Position numbers and translations under genes: made by a program. The notes under the pieces are model-generated. The model saw nothing but the letters and a program-made list of their open reading frames with translations. It searched no databases and was not told the DNA's origin. Shown one piece after another: positions 1 through 8,794 of a stretch of 64,000 nucleotides of DNA. Source of the DNA: Streptomyces sp. NA02950. GTDB lineage: Bacteria; Actinomycetota; Actinomycetes; Streptomycetales; Streptomycetaceae. Numbering within the stretch: position 1 is the first letter of the stretch; every line of letters begins with the position of its first letter. The stretch spans positions 4,647,001 through 4,711,000 of the forward strand of contig NZ_CP054916.1 of assembly GCF_013364155.1 (NCBI RefSeq). The letters are read 5' to 3'.

Positions 1-584
1 TGCCAGGGCCGGTCCCGCGTCTGTCCGCTGAGGGCGACCCCGAGCTGGTAGACGCCGTCCTGGCCGAGGCTCAGCTTGTCGACCGGTATGGAGAGAGAGA
101 AGTCACGGCTGGCGCCTGCCGCCAGCTTGCCGATCTTCTGGGCGTACTTGCCGCCGATCTCGCTGCCGTCCGCGCCCTCGCTGTAACCGGTACGACGGGC
201 GGCGTTGTCGATCGCGTTGCGCCCGTTGAGGGCCGGACCCACACGGAGGCCGACATGGGAGCCGGAGATCGCCGTCCTGGTGCCGTTGGTGACGGTTCCG
301 CCGACCGTGAGGGTGTCACCCTTCTTCGGCGAGGTGGGCGTCATCGAGGTGATGGCGACGTCGACGGAGCGTGAGCGGGTGACTTTGCTCTCGGGGAGCA
401 CCGCGGAGGCCGTGAGGGCCGTCCGGGCCGTGTGCTCCGCCGAGGCCGCGTGCGCGGCGGGCGCCGCGGGGATCTGCGTTCCGCCCGCGAGTACCGGCAC
501 GGCCGCGAGGAATGCCGCCGTGCGCCGCAGCCATCGACGGGCACGAGCGGAAGTGGTCCCCCGGTGGTCTGCCGCATCGGCCAC
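1..584 (-). CDS. DUF6049-like secreted/membrane protein, N-terminal part
   Basis: Only the N-terminal ~194 codons are inside the window; the gene runs off the left edge. I start it at the GTG at 584 (VADAADHRG...), with AGGGA about 11 nt upstream. Two arginines (RRWLRR) precede a hydrophobic stretch and an Ala-rich segment that look like a signal peptide. The following part (VDVAITSMTPTSP, TLTVGGTVTN, LNGRNAIDNAARRTGY) matches the Ig-like start of the DUF6049 proteins that Streptomyces encode divergently from the CCA-adding enzyme. Function is unknown; the orthologue lies in a cluster with a MurJ-type flippase, so an envelope role is a guess. It diverges from cca across about 180 bp. Confidence 0.8.
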   Translation of the reverse strand, partial: MADAADHRGTTSARARRWLRRTAAFLAAVPVLAGGTQIPAAPAAHAASAEHTARTALTASAVLPESKVTRSRSVDVAITSMTPTSPKKGDTLTVGGTVTNGTRTAISGSHVGLRVGPALNGRNAIDNAARRTGYSEGADGSEIGGKYAQKIGKLAAGASRDFSLSIPVDKLSLGQDGVYQLGVALSGQTRDRPW

Positions 585-764
585 GTGCTCGCCCGTCCCT
601 CGTCGTCAGTGGTCGTCAGTGGTCGTCGCAATGTGCGTCCACGGAATGGTAACGATGCCCGCTGTGGCGAAGTGCTGTGGAGAGCTCTACAAGATCGTTA
701 CGGGATCGGTTGCGCCGAGCAACGTGGAGGCCCCGAGGCGCGCGGCCACGTACCCTGTGCTGTT

Positions 765-2255
765 GTGCCGAACGCCAACAATGACAGCCGATCCCCGCAG
801 TCGACCAATGAGCTCAGCCAGGTGCAGCGCCGTGCCGTGGCCGAACTGCTGCGGGTCTCCCCCGTCGCCGACGATCTCGCCCGCCGGTTCGAGCAGGCCG
901 GGTTCCGGCTGGCTCTCGTCGGTGGCTCGGTCCGCGACGCGCTGCTCGGCCGCCTCGGCAACGACCTGGATTTCACGACGGATGCCCGGCCCGACGACGT
1001 ACTGAAAATCGTCCGTCCCTGGGCGGACGCGCTCTGGGAGGTCGGCATCGCCTTCGGCACCGTTGGCTGCCGGAAGGACGCTCCCAACGGAAACGGACCA
1101 CAGCAGAGCTTTCAGATTGAAATTACGACGTATCGGTCAGAAGCCTATGACCGGACATCTCGGAAGCCTGAGGTGTCCTACGGCGACTCCATCGAGGAGG
1201 ACCTGGTCCGGCGGGACTTCACCGTGAACGCGATGGCGGTGGCGCTTCCGCAGAAGGAGTTCATCGACCCGCACAACGGGCTGGAGGACCTGGCCGCCCG
1301 GGTGCTGCGTACGCCCGGGACGCCCGAGGAGTCCTTCTCCGACGACCCGCTGCGGATGATGCGTGCCGCGCGGTTCGCCGCCCAGCTGGACTTCGAGGTC
1401 GCGCCCGACGTGGTCGCCGCGATGACGTCCATGGCCGGCCGTATCGAGATCGTCTCGGCCGAGCGGGTGCGTGAAGAGCTCAACAAGCTGGTCCTGGGCG
1501 CTTGCCCCCGTCAGGGGCTGCGGCTGCTCGTCGACACCGGGCTCGCCGACTGCGTCCTGCCGGAGCTTCCCGCGCTGCGGCTGGAGCGTGATGAGCATCA
1601 CCGGCACAAGGATGTCTACGAGCACTCGCTGACCGTGCTGGAGCAGGCCATCGATCTGGAGGAGGACGGACCGGATCTGGTGCTGCGGCTGGCGGCCCTG
1701 CTGCATGACATCGGCAAGCCGAGGACGCGCCGGTTCGAGAAGGACGGCCGGGTCTCCTTCCATCACCACGAGGTGGTGGGCGCCAAGATGACCAAGTCGC
1801 GGATGATCAAGCTGAAGTACTCCAACGAGATGGTGAAGGACGTCTCACGTCTGGTTGAACTGCATCTGCGCTTCCACGGCTACGGCACGGGCGAGTGGAC
1901 CGACTCCGCGGTGCGCCGCTATGTGCGCGATGCGGGACCGCTGCTGGACCGGCTGCACAAGCTGACCCGCTCGGACTGCACCACGCGCAACAAGCGCAAG
2001 GCGACAGCGCTTTCTCGTGCCTACGACGGGCTCGAGGAGCGCATCGCGCGGCTCCAGGAGCAGGAGGAGCTGGACGCGATCCGCCCGGATCTGGACGGCA
2101 ACGAGATCATGAAGATCCTCGGAATCGCCCCCGGACCGCAGGTCGGCCAGGCGTACAAGCATCTGCTGGAGCTCCGGCTGGAGCACGGTCCGATGGAACG
2201 GGACGACGCCGTGGCTGCACTCAAGGAGTGGTGGGCGGCCCAGTCGCAGGGCTGA
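765..2255 (+). CDS. cca: CCA tRNA nucleotidyltransferase
   Basis: Adds or repairs the 3' CCA end of tRNAs using CTP and ATP. The protein is 496 aa from the GTG at 765 (VPNANND...). Visible parts: the nucleotidyltransferase head with GGSVRDALLG and the metal-binding DLDFTTDA near residues 50-75, a second conserved block RRDFTVNAMA, and a C-terminal HD domain with LLHDIGKPRTRRF around residue 312 followed by HHHE. Length and domain order match actinobacterial CCA enzymes. The open frame continues upstream to about 432, but that part overlaps the divergent gene and has no family similarity; the start is chosen by homology since no strong SD precedes it. Downstream lies the first parS site. Confidence 0.95.
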   Translation: MPNANNDSRSPQSTNELSQVQRRAVAELLRVSPVADDLARRFEQAGFRLALVGGSVRDALLGRLGNDLDFTTDARPDDVLKIVRPWADALWEVGIAFGTVGCRKDAPNGNGPQQSFQIEITTYRSEAYDRTSRKPEVSYGDSIEEDLVRRDFTVNAMAVALPQKEFIDPHNGLEDLAARVLRTPGTPEESFSDDPLRMMRAARFAAQLDFEVAPDVVAAMTSMAGRIEIVSAERVREELNKLVLGACPRQGLRLLVDTGLADCVLPELPALRLERDEHHRHKDVYEHSLTVLEQAIDLEEDGPDLVLRLAALLHDIGKPRTRRFEKDGRVSFHHHEVVGAKMTKSRMIKLKYSNEMVKDVSRLVELHLRFHGYGTGEWTDSAVRRYVRDAGPLLDRLHKLTRSDCTTRNKRKATALSRAYDGLEERIARLQEQEELDAIRPDLDGNEIMKILGIAPGPQVGQAYKHLLELRLEHGPMERDDAVAALKEWWAAQSQG

Positions 2256-2304
2256 CGCCGACGGCGGATCTGCGTTTCCGGCGTGCCTGCGTTTCACACG
2301 CGGC

Positions 2305-3645
2305 CTACGTTTCACGTGAAACATCGCACCGCTCCTCCCTCCTCTGGTCCTGTTTCACGTGAAACAGGACCAGGGACGCGGTCGTCGCGTAGAGCAGTGC
2401 CACGCAGACCACCAGAAGAGACGAGACCCCGTCGGGTGGCAGCATGACGGCGGCGACTCCCGCGGCGCCCACGAAGGCGACATTGAACAGGACGTCATAG
2501 AGGGAGAAGATCCGGCCGCGGAAGTCGTCGTCGATCGACGACTGCACCACGGTGTCGGTGGCGATCTTCGCCCCCTGGGTGGTGAGCCCGAGAACAAAAG
2601 CGGCGACGAGTATCGGCGCCGGCTCGAAGGGCAGTCCCAGACCCGGTTCCAGAAAGGCGGCGGCTGCCGCGCACACCATGATCCAGGAGAGCTGTCCATC
2701 AGTGCGGGAGTGGGTACCGGTGGCGCTGAGCCGTCCCACCGCCCAGGGTGTGATCAGTGCGGCCGCGAAGAAACCCGCGCCGGAGACACCGACCGCCAAG
2801 CCGAGCAGGGCCAGTCCGTCGGCCTCGGTGCCGGCCCACTCATAGCGGCAGAGCATCAGCACCATCACCGTGAGCGCGCCGTAGCAGAAGCGCATCAGAG
2901 TCATCGCGGTCAGGGCCAAGGTGGGGTCCCGGCGCTTCAGCAGATGCCGCACCCCCGCGACCAGACCGTGTGCGGTGCTCAGCAGCGCGGCGCGAAGCCG
3001 GGGCTGGAGCACGGCCGGATCGGGACCCAGCAGTCCGAGTGGCATCACGAGTGCCGCGAGTCCCGCGCCGAGGTAGAGCATGGCGCCCAGCAGGACGACC
3101 AGCGCGTCCGACGAGGAGCCGCCCGGGCCCGACAGACGGATGATGAAGGCCACCATGCCGCCGAGCGTGGCCGCCAGCGTTCCCGCGGTCGGCGACAGGG
3201 AGTTGGCCATCACCAGCCGCTCCGGACTGTCCACCACACGCGGCAGCGCGGCCGAGAGTCCCGCCAGCACAAAGCGGTTCACGGCCGTCACGGAGAGGGC
3301 GGAGACGTAGAAGAGCGCGTCCGGCACCTGGGCGAGCACCAGAACGGCGGTTCCGGCGGCCAGTCCGGAGCGCAGCAGGTTGCCGTAGAGCAGGACCTGC
3401 CGACGGCGCCAGCGGTCCAGCAATACACCGGCGAACGGGCCGAGGAGTGAATAGGGGAGCAGCAGCACCGCCATGGCGGAGGCGATGGCCGTGGCGGAGG
3501 TCTCCTTCTCGGGGGAGAAGACCACATAGGTGGCCAGCGAGACCTGGTAGACCCCGTCGGCGGCCTGGGACAGCAGCCGGACGGCCAGGAGGTGGCGGAA
3601 GTCGCGGAGTTGCAGCAGTACGCGGAGATCACGCACAACAGGCAT
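2305..3645 (-). CDS. MFS transporter
   Basis: Twelve-helix major facilitator protein of about 446 aa, likely a drug or metabolite exporter; substrate unknown. The N-terminus MPVVRDLRVLLQLRDF is followed by helices with the MFS loop DRWRRRQVLLYGN after helix 2. I start at the ATG at 3645; a GTG at 3663 has a better SD (GGAGG at 3672-3676), but that SD sits inside the inverted repeat I read as the ino1 terminator, so the start is uncertain by six codons. The last codons run through two parS palindromes, giving the tail FHVKQ...VSRET. It lies 76 bp downstream of ino1 on the same strand. Confidence 0.9.
   Translation of the reverse strand: MPVVRDLRVLLQLRDFRHLLAVRLLSQAADGVYQVSLATYVVFSPEKETSATAIASAMAVLLLPYSLLGPFAGVLLDRWRRRQVLLYGNLLRSGLAAGTAVLVLAQVPDALFYVSALSVTAVNRFVLAGLSAALPRVVDSPERLVMANSLSPTAGTLAATLGGMVAFIIRLSGPGGSSSDALVVLLGAMLYLGAGLAALVMPLGLLGPDPAVLQPRLRAALLSTAHGLVAGVRHLLKRRDPTLALTAMTLMRFCYGALTVMVLMLCRYEWAGTEADGLALLGLAVGVSGAGFFAAALITPWAVGRLSATGTHSRTDGQLSWIMVCAAAAAFLEPGLGLPFEPAPILVAAFVLGLTTQGAKIATDTVVQSSIDDDFRGRIFSLYDVLFNVAFVGAAGVAAVMLPPDGVSSLLVVCVALLYATTASLVLFHVKQDQRREERCDVSRET
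2309..2322. promoter_or_regulatory. parS site 1 (ParB binding)
   Basis: Perfect 14-bp palindrome GTTTCACGTGAAAC, the parS consensus of Streptomyces, where ParB loads to organise and segregate chromosomes near oriC. It lies in the last codons of the MFS gene (frame reading VSRET). A half site GTTTCAC sits at 2291-2297, 18 bp away. Confidence 0.9.
2344..2373. promoter_or_regulatory. parS site 2 inside a 30-bp perfect palindrome
   Basis: The parS core GTTTCACGTGAAAC is at 2352-2365, flanked so that 2344-2373 is a perfect 30-bp palindrome (15-bp arms, no loop). It is within the MFS coding sequence and encodes FHVK. As DNA it is a ParB site; the extended arms are beyond what parS needs and could form a hairpin in the MFS mRNA. 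Confidence 0.9.
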
Positions 3646-3665
3646 GACGCCACTTTCACACACGA

Positions 3666-3700
3666 CACGGGCCTCCGGGTGTATTACCCGAAGGCCCGTG
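3666..3700 (-). terminator. stem-loop after ino1
   Basis: Inverted repeat with 15-bp arms (one mismatch) and a 5-nt loop, about 20 bp beyond the ino1 stop codon. There is no U-tract, which is usual for Streptomyces terminators. It overlaps a possible SD (GGAGG, 3672-3676) for the longer MFS start. Confidence 0.6.
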
Positions 3701-3720
3701 ATCATGCGGCGAGCACGTTC

Positions 3721-4803
3721 CTAGCGCTCGACCTCACCGTTGATGAACTTCTCCACGTTCTCCCGGGCCTCGTCGTCGAAGTACTGCACGGGCGGCGACT
3801 TCATGAAGTACGAGGAGGCGGAGAGGATCGGACCGCCGATACCCCGGTCCTTGGCGATCTTCGCAGCGCGCAGGGCGTCGATGATGACACCCGCGGAGTT
3901 CGGGGAGTCCCAGACCTCGAGCTTGTACTCCAGGTTCAGCGGGACGTCGCCGAACGCGCGGCCCTCGAGGCGGACGTACGCCCACTTGCGGTCGTCCAGC
4001 CAGGCCACGTAGTCGGACGGGCCGATGTGGACATTGTCCTCGCCGAGGTCCCGGTCGGGGATCTGCGAGGTGACGGCCTGCGTCTTGGAGATCTTCTTGG
4101 ACTCCAGGCGCTCGCGCTCGAGCATGTTCTTGAAGTCCATGTTGCCGCCGACGTTCAGCTGCATGGTGCGGTCCAGGATGACGCCCCGGTCCTCGAACAG
4201 CTTCGCCATCACGCGGTGTGTGATGGTCGCGCCGACCTGCGACTTGATGTCGTCACCGACGATCGGCACACCGGCCTCGGTGAACTTGTCCGCCCACTCC
4301 TTGGTACCGGCGATGAACACCGGGAGCGCGTTCACGAACGCGACCTTGGCGTCGATGGCACACTGCGCGTAGAACTTCGCGGCGTCCTCGGAGCCCACGG
4401 GCAGGTAGCAGACGAGAACGTCGACCTGCTTGTCCTTGAGGACCTGCACGACGTCGACGGGGGTCTCCTCGGACTCGTCGATGGTCTGGCGGTAGTACTT
4501 GCCCAGACCGTCGAGCGTGTGGCCACGCTGGACCGAGACGCCGGTGGACGGCACGTCACAGATCTTGATGGTGTTGTTCTCGCTGGCGCCGATGGCGTCG
4601 GCGAGGTCCAGGCCGACCTTCTTCGCGTCCACGTCGAACGCGGCCACGAACTCCACGTCACGTACGTGGTAGTCGCCGAACTGCACGTGCATCAGACCCG
4701 GCACGCGGGTGTCCGGGTCGGCGTCCTTGTAGTACTCGACGCCCTGCACCAGCGAGGCGGCGCAGTTGCCCACGCCGACGATGGCTACACGAACCGAACC
4801 CAT
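3721..4803 (-). CDS. ino1: Inositol-3-phosphate synthase (Ino1)
   Basis: Converts glucose-6-phosphate to myo-inositol-3-phosphate with NAD+, the entry to inositol for mycothiol and phosphatidylinositol in actinobacteria. 360 aa, the usual size for the short actinobacterial enzyme. The N-terminal NAD fold has [16 protein letters not shown]; central blocks include [11 protein letters not shown] and [11 protein letters not shown], hallmarks of the family. Start ATG at 4803 has GGGAG at the right spacing. It lies 53 bp downstream of a PadR regulator gene on the same strand, so the two are probably co-transcribed from the promoter near 5607-5627. Confidence 0.97.
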   Translation of the reverse strand: MGSVRVAIVGVGNCAASLVQGVEYYKDADPDTRVPGLMHVQFGDYHVRDVEFVAAFDVDAKKVGLDLADAIGASENNTIKICDVPSTGVSVQRGHTLDGLGKYYRQTIDESEETPVDVVQVLKDKQVDVLVCYLPVGSEDAAKFYAQCAIDAKVAFVNALPVFIAGTKEWADKFTEAGVPIVGDDIKSQVGATITHRVMAKLFEDRGVILDRTMQLNVGGNMDFKNMLERERLESKKISKTQAVTSQIPDRDLGEDNVHIGPSDYVAWLDDRKWAYVRLEGRAFGDVPLNLEYKLEVWDSPNSAGVIIDALRAAKIAKDRGIGGPILSASSYFMKSPPVQYFDDEARENVEKFINGEVER

Positions 4804-4856
4804 TCCGGTTGCTCCCTGTGTGTACTGGACGAAGCCCTGCTCGGATTGCGGGGGCC

Positions 4857-5567
4857 TCATATGGCGGTGTCATCGGACGGATCCGGCCGGGAACCACCCC
4901 GGTGCCGGGGCAGGCCGCCCGTATCTTCTGACTGGTCCTGGTGTGGCGACCGGCCCGGTTCCTGTTCCGGCGTCCGGTCCTGCCCGGCGGTACCGCTGCG
5001 CTGGTCGCGCCCGGCCCGCTCACTCTCGATCAGCTCGTTCAGCCAGCGGACCTCGCGCTCCACCGACTCCATCCCGTGCCGCTGCAACTCGAGGGTGTAG
5101 TCGTCCAGGCGCTCACGGGTGCGGGAGAGGGAGGCACGCATCTTCTCCAGACGCTCCTCCAGACGGCTGCGCCGTCCTTCCAGCACCCGCATCCGCACAT
5201 CACGTGACGTCTGACCGAAGAAGGCGAAGCGGACGCCGAAGTGCTCATCCTCCCAGGCGTCCGGCCCGGTGTGGGCGAGCAGCTCCTCGAAGCGCTCCTT
5301 GCCCTCCGCCGTCAATCTGTAGACGATCTTCGCCCTGCGCCCGGCGAGGGTCGCCGCGAGGGCCTCCTCGGGGGCGCTGCCGGGCTCCTCGATCAACCAG
5401 CCGTTGGCGACCAGCGTCTTGAGGCAGGGGTAGAGGCTGCCGTAGCTGAACGCACGGAACACCCCGAGTGAGGTGTTGAGGCGTTTCCGCAGCTCATATC
5501 CGTGCATCGGGGACTCGCGGAGCAGGCCGAGGACGGCGAACTCAAGCACGCCGGAGCGTCTGCTCAT
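4857..5567 (-). CDS. PadR-family transcriptional regulator
   Basis: 236 aa. The N-terminal winged helix ([24 protein letters not shown]...[12 protein letters not shown]...GWL) is a classic PadR domain; the middle is helical and predicted coiled coil ([26 protein letters not shown]), the dimerisation part of the Vir_act_alpha_C type; the last ~45 residues are polar and probably disordered. It precedes ino1 by 53 bp in the same direction. A perfect inverted repeat 40 bp upstream is a likely autoregulatory operator. Control of ino1 is an inference from position. Confidence 0.93.
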   Translation of the reverse strand: MSRRSGVLEFAVLGLLRESPMHGYELRKRLNTSLGVFRAFSYGSLYPCLKTLVANGWLIEEPGSAPEEALAATLAGRRAKIVYRLTAEGKERFEELLAHTGPDAWEDEHFGVRFAFFGQTSRDVRMRVLEGRRSRLEERLEKMRASLSRTRERLDDYTLELQRHGMESVEREVRWLNELIESERAGRDQRSGTAGQDRTPEQEPGRSPHQDQSEDTGGLPRHRGGSRPDPSDDTAI

Positions 5568-5606
5568 GTCCCGCCTCCCCTGTCTCCTGAGTAGCTATGC
5601 CGAGCT

Positions 5607-5627
5607 GATGTATCGACTCGATACATC
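5607..5627. promoter_or_regulatory. 21-bp perfect palindrome, likely PadR operator
   Basis: GATGTATCGA-C-TCGATACATC: 10-bp arms with a single central base, placed 40 bp upstream of the padR start. PadR proteins bind dyads carrying ATGT and ACAT ends, and both are present. The rest of the 356-bp gap to the divergent PBP gene holds only the candidate ECF promoter listed separately. Confidence 0.65.
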
Positions 5628-5782
5628 CAGACGATAGAACCACGATCCTGGTGCGACAAGAGGGACCACGGTGAACGGCGTCACATCATCAATTCGTGGG
5701 ACTCAATCTGACGGTTATGGAGTGAAGATGGCGGGTGGGCGGGTTTTGACCGTGCGTACTCTGTTCGCCATGCAGACCTACG

Positions 5783-5808
5783 GGAACCATGCGACGCTGC
5801 GATGCGTC
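5783..5808 (+). promoter_or_regulatory. candidate ECF-sigma promoter for the PBP gene
   Basis: GGAACC at 5783-5788, a 16-bp spacer, then CGTC at 5805-5808. This resembles the GGAAC-N16/17-CGTC type used by cell-envelope-stress ECF sigma factors such as SigE in Streptomyces. It is about 115 bp upstream of the PBP start. Found by eye only. Confidence 0.4.
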
Positions 5809-5923
5809 CTCGTCCCGGATGCAGTGCGTCCGGTTGCCTGGCGTGGCCGGATCGCACATCGGGGGGACCGGAAGCCACCTGCCGCTTTCAGGCGATAGAG
5901 CCTGCCCGAGGAGTAGTCGTTCC

Positions 5924-8563
5924 ATGAGCGAGCACCGTCGCAAGCCGCCACAGCCCCAGGGCGGCGGACGAGCAGCGGCCCGACGAGCCGGACAGCAGTC
6001 GTCCGGCCGTCGTGCAGCACCGACGCACCATGCCGCCGGCGGGTCGGGGTCCGGCCCGCGCGGGGAAGAGCGTCCTATTGGTAGTCGAGCGGAGGCCCGG
6101 CGAGCCGCCCAGCGCGGCGGTGGCCGCAGACGAGCCCCCGATCCGGGGGCAGGGCGCGCGGGCCGCGGCCGCGGCAACGGTCAGCCGAAGAAGCGCTTCA
6201 TCGACTACCCCCGGGCGGGCAAGTCGGGTTTCCGGCGTTGGGTCCCGTCCTGGAAGCTGGTGACGGGTAGCTTCATCTTCTTCTTCGCGGTGCTCCTCGG
6301 CGCCGTGGGCATCGGGCTGTGGGTGGTGGAGGTACCCACAGCCCAGGCCGCGTCAAAGACCCAGAAGAACGTGTACTACTGGGCGGACGGCAAGCAGATG
6401 GTGGTCTCGGGCGGTGGAGACCTCAACCGCCAGATCGTGCCCCTGGACCAGATTCCGAAGTCCATGCAGAACGCGGTGATCTCCGCGGAGAACGCCAGCT
6501 TCTACGACGACTCCGGCGTCGACCCGATGGGTATCGCGCGCGCGGTCGTCAACATGGCGCGCGGCGGTGCGACACAGAGTGGTTCGACCATCACCCAGCA
6601 GTTCGTCAAGAACACCTACCTCGACCAGTCGCAGACGCTGACGCGCAAGGTCAAGGAGCTGTTCATCTCCATAAAGGTGGGCGCCACCCAGGAGAAGGAC
6701 GACATCCTCGCCGGGTACCTCAACACCGCGTACTACGGACGCGGTGCCTACGGCTGTCAGGCCGCGGCCCGCGCGTACTACGACAAGGACTGCGTGAACC
6801 TCACGCCCAGTCAGTCGGCCTTCCTCGCCGCGACGCTGAACGGCCCGAACCTCTACGACCCGAACGGCGGCTACGGCCCCAACGCCGACAAGGCCGCCAA
6901 CCAGAAGCGGGCCGAGTCGCGCTGGAAGTGGATTCTCAGGCGTGAGGCCCAGGTGGGCAGGATGTCCAAGGCATCCGCCGAGAAGTGGATCGCCAAGAAG
7001 TTCCCGACCCCGAGGGAGCCGCGGGTCGCGACGAACAAGCAGGGCCAGATCGGCTATCTGACCGAACTCGCCGACAACTACATCGTCGCCAACACCGGCA
7101 TCTCCAACGCCCAGTTGCACAAGGGCGGCTATCAGATCCACACCACCTTCGACCGCAAGAAGATGGGCCAGCTCGAGAAGGCCGTCCAGAAGGTCTCCAA
7201 GGAGAACATCAAGCCGAAGCAGCGCGACGTCGACCACTACGTGCAGTTCGGCGGTGCCTCGGTGGAGCCCAAGACGGGCAAGATCAAGGCCATCTACGGC
7301 GGCAAGAACGCGCTGCAGCACTATCGCAACAACGCCGACTACACCGGTGTCCAGGTGGGGTCGACCTTCAAGCCCTTCGTTCTGGCCGCGGCGATGACCG
7401 ACGGAAAGCGGGATCCGGAGGGCGGAAGAGAGCAACCCGCGTCCCAGCGCACGCTGGTCTCACCGAACAGTGTCTACAACGGTGACAACAAGCTCACCCT
7501 GCGTGATTACAACGGGGAGATCTGGCGCGACAAGCACAACAAGGAGTGGCACCAGAGAAACGACGGTGACGAGGACAAGGGCCGCATCACCCTGCGCACC
7601 GCGATGCAGTACTCGGTGAACACGCCCTACATCCAGCTGGGCATGGACGTCGGCACCGACAAGGTGCGGGACGCGGCGCTGCGGGCGGGCCTCACCAAGG
7701 AGCAGCTGTCCGAGATCACGCCGAGCTTCTCCCTGGGCACCTCCGCACCCAGTGCCATCCGGCTCGCCGGGGCGTACGCGACCTTCGCGGCCAGCGGACA
7801 GCAGGCCGACCCGTACTCGGTCGAGAAGATCGAGGACAAGGACGGCGAGGTCTACAACCACAAGGAGAAGGCCAAGGTCACCCGGGCGTTCGACGCGGCT
7901 GTGGCGAACAACGTCACCGACGTCCTGGAGAACGTCGTCCAGAAGGGCACCGGAACCTCGGCGCAGATCGGCCGTCCGGCGGCGGGCAAGACGGGTACCA
8001 CCGACGAGAACAAGTCGGCGTGGTTCTCCGGCTACACCCCGCAGCTGTCCACGTCGATCGGCATGTGGCGGGTGAACGACAAGGCCAAGAAGCAGAAGTT
8101 CCTGTCCATGCGCGGCGTGGGCGGCCAGGAGTCGATCCACGGAGCGTCGTACCCGGCCGAGATCTGGGCCGACTACATGCGCGAGGCCATGAAGGGCGAG
8201 CCGGCCAAGAGCTTCCCGGCGCCGGAGCCGGTCGGTAAGAAGGTCTTCGGCAATGACGCGAGTCCGAGCCCGACGCCTCCGCCGCCGTCCAAGACCCCCT
8301 CGCAGGAGCCGTCGGAGACACCCTCCGAGACGCCGTCGGAGACGCCTTCCGAGAGCCCGTCGCCCACCGAGACCTGTGATCCGCTGGACATCAGGTGCAA
8401 CGACAGTGGTGGGGGCAACGGCAACGGCGGGAACAACGGCGGTCCGGGCGGGGGCCCGGGCGGTGGTCCGGGGGGTGACACGGCCACGCCGAGCACGGAA
8501 CCACCCGGTGACGACAGCGGCGGAATCTTCGGTGGCCCGACCGGCTACCGCAGGGAGGAATAG
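5924..8563 (+). CDS. Bifunctional class A penicillin-binding protein
   Basis: Peptidoglycan glycosyltransferase/transpeptidase, 879 aa. Order: basic, Gln/Arg/Gly-rich cytoplasmic tail (~1-100); one membrane anchor (SFIFFFAVLLGAVGIGLWVV, ~110-130); GT51 domain with SAENASFYDDSGVDP (catalytic Glu near 189) and GGATQSGSTITQQFVKN; transpeptidase domain with STFKP (Ser near 480), YSVN (~563) and KTGTT (Lys ~689). The C-terminal ~100 residues are Pro/Ser/Thr/Glu repeats (PSETPSETPSE) and a Gly/Asn-rich tail. Start ATG 5924 has GAGGAG about 10 nt upstream. A strong hairpin follows at 8590-8630. Confidence 0.96.
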   Translation: MSEHRRKPPQPQGGGRAAARRAGQQSSGRRAAPTHHAAGGSGSGPRGEERPIGSRAEARRAAQRGGGRRRAPDPGAGRAGRGRGNGQPKKRFIDYPRAGKSGFRRWVPSWKLVTGSFIFFFAVLLGAVGIGLWVVEVPTAQAASKTQKNVYYWADGKQMVVSGGGDLNRQIVPLDQIPKSMQNAVISAENASFYDDSGVDPMGIARAVVNMARGGATQSGSTITQQFVKNTYLDQSQTLTRKVKELFISIKVGATQEKDDILAGYLNTAYYGRGAYGCQAAARAYYDKDCVNLTPSQSAFLAATLNGPNLYDPNGGYGPNADKAANQKRAESRWKWILRREAQVGRMSKASAEKWIAKKFPTPREPRVATNKQGQIGYLTELADNYIVANTGISNAQLHKGGYQIHTTFDRKKMGQLEKAVQKVSKENIKPKQRDVDHYVQFGGASVEPKTGKIKAIYGGKNALQHYRNNADYTGVQVGSTFKPFVLAAAMTDGKRDPEGGREQPASQRTLVSPNSVYNGDNKLTLRDYNGEIWRDKHNKEWHQRNDGDEDKGRITLRTAMQYSVNTPYIQLGMDVGTDKVRDAALRAGLTKEQLSEITPSFSLGTSAPSAIRLAGAYATFAASGQQADPYSVEKIEDKDGEVYNHKEKAKVTRAFDAAVANNVTDVLENVVQKGTGTSAQIGRPAAGKTGTTDENKSAWFSGYTPQLSTSIGMWRVNDKAKKQKFLSMRGVGGQESIHGASYPAEIWADYMREAMKGEPAKSFPAPEPVGKKVFGNDASPSPTPPPPSKTPSQEPSETPSETPSETPSESPSPTETCDPLDIRCNDSGGGNGNGGNNGGPGGGPGGGPGGDTATPSTEPPGDDSGGIFGGPTGYRREE

Positions 8564-8589
8564 CTCCTCCCACGCCCCTCACCCACACC

Positions 8590-8630
8590 GGCGGCCGCGC
8601 CGGAGCGCATTCTGCTCCGGCGCGGCCGCC
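8590..8630 (+). terminator. strong stem-loop after the PBP gene
   Basis: Perfect 17-bp GC-rich arms (8590-8606 and 8614-8630) with a 7-nt loop, 27 bp beyond the PBP stop. No U-tract. Confidence 0.8.
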
Positions 8631-8794
8631 GCCGTTCGGGGACCTCCGCAGTCCCTCGGGCGGCTCCAGGCCCCTTTCCCGGTCGATAGGCTCCCAAGAC
8701 CTCCCGTGGGCTTCCCGTCGCCTCCTGGAGCCGCTCAGGACCGCCCGGGCGGTCCTGCCCCCGCCCCCCGTGGCCCGTACGGCAGGATGGCCCC

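Noticed and set aside
5671..5898. 75-codon frame between padR and the PBP gene
   Set aside because: No coding bias, no SD, and it covers the candidate PBP promoter.
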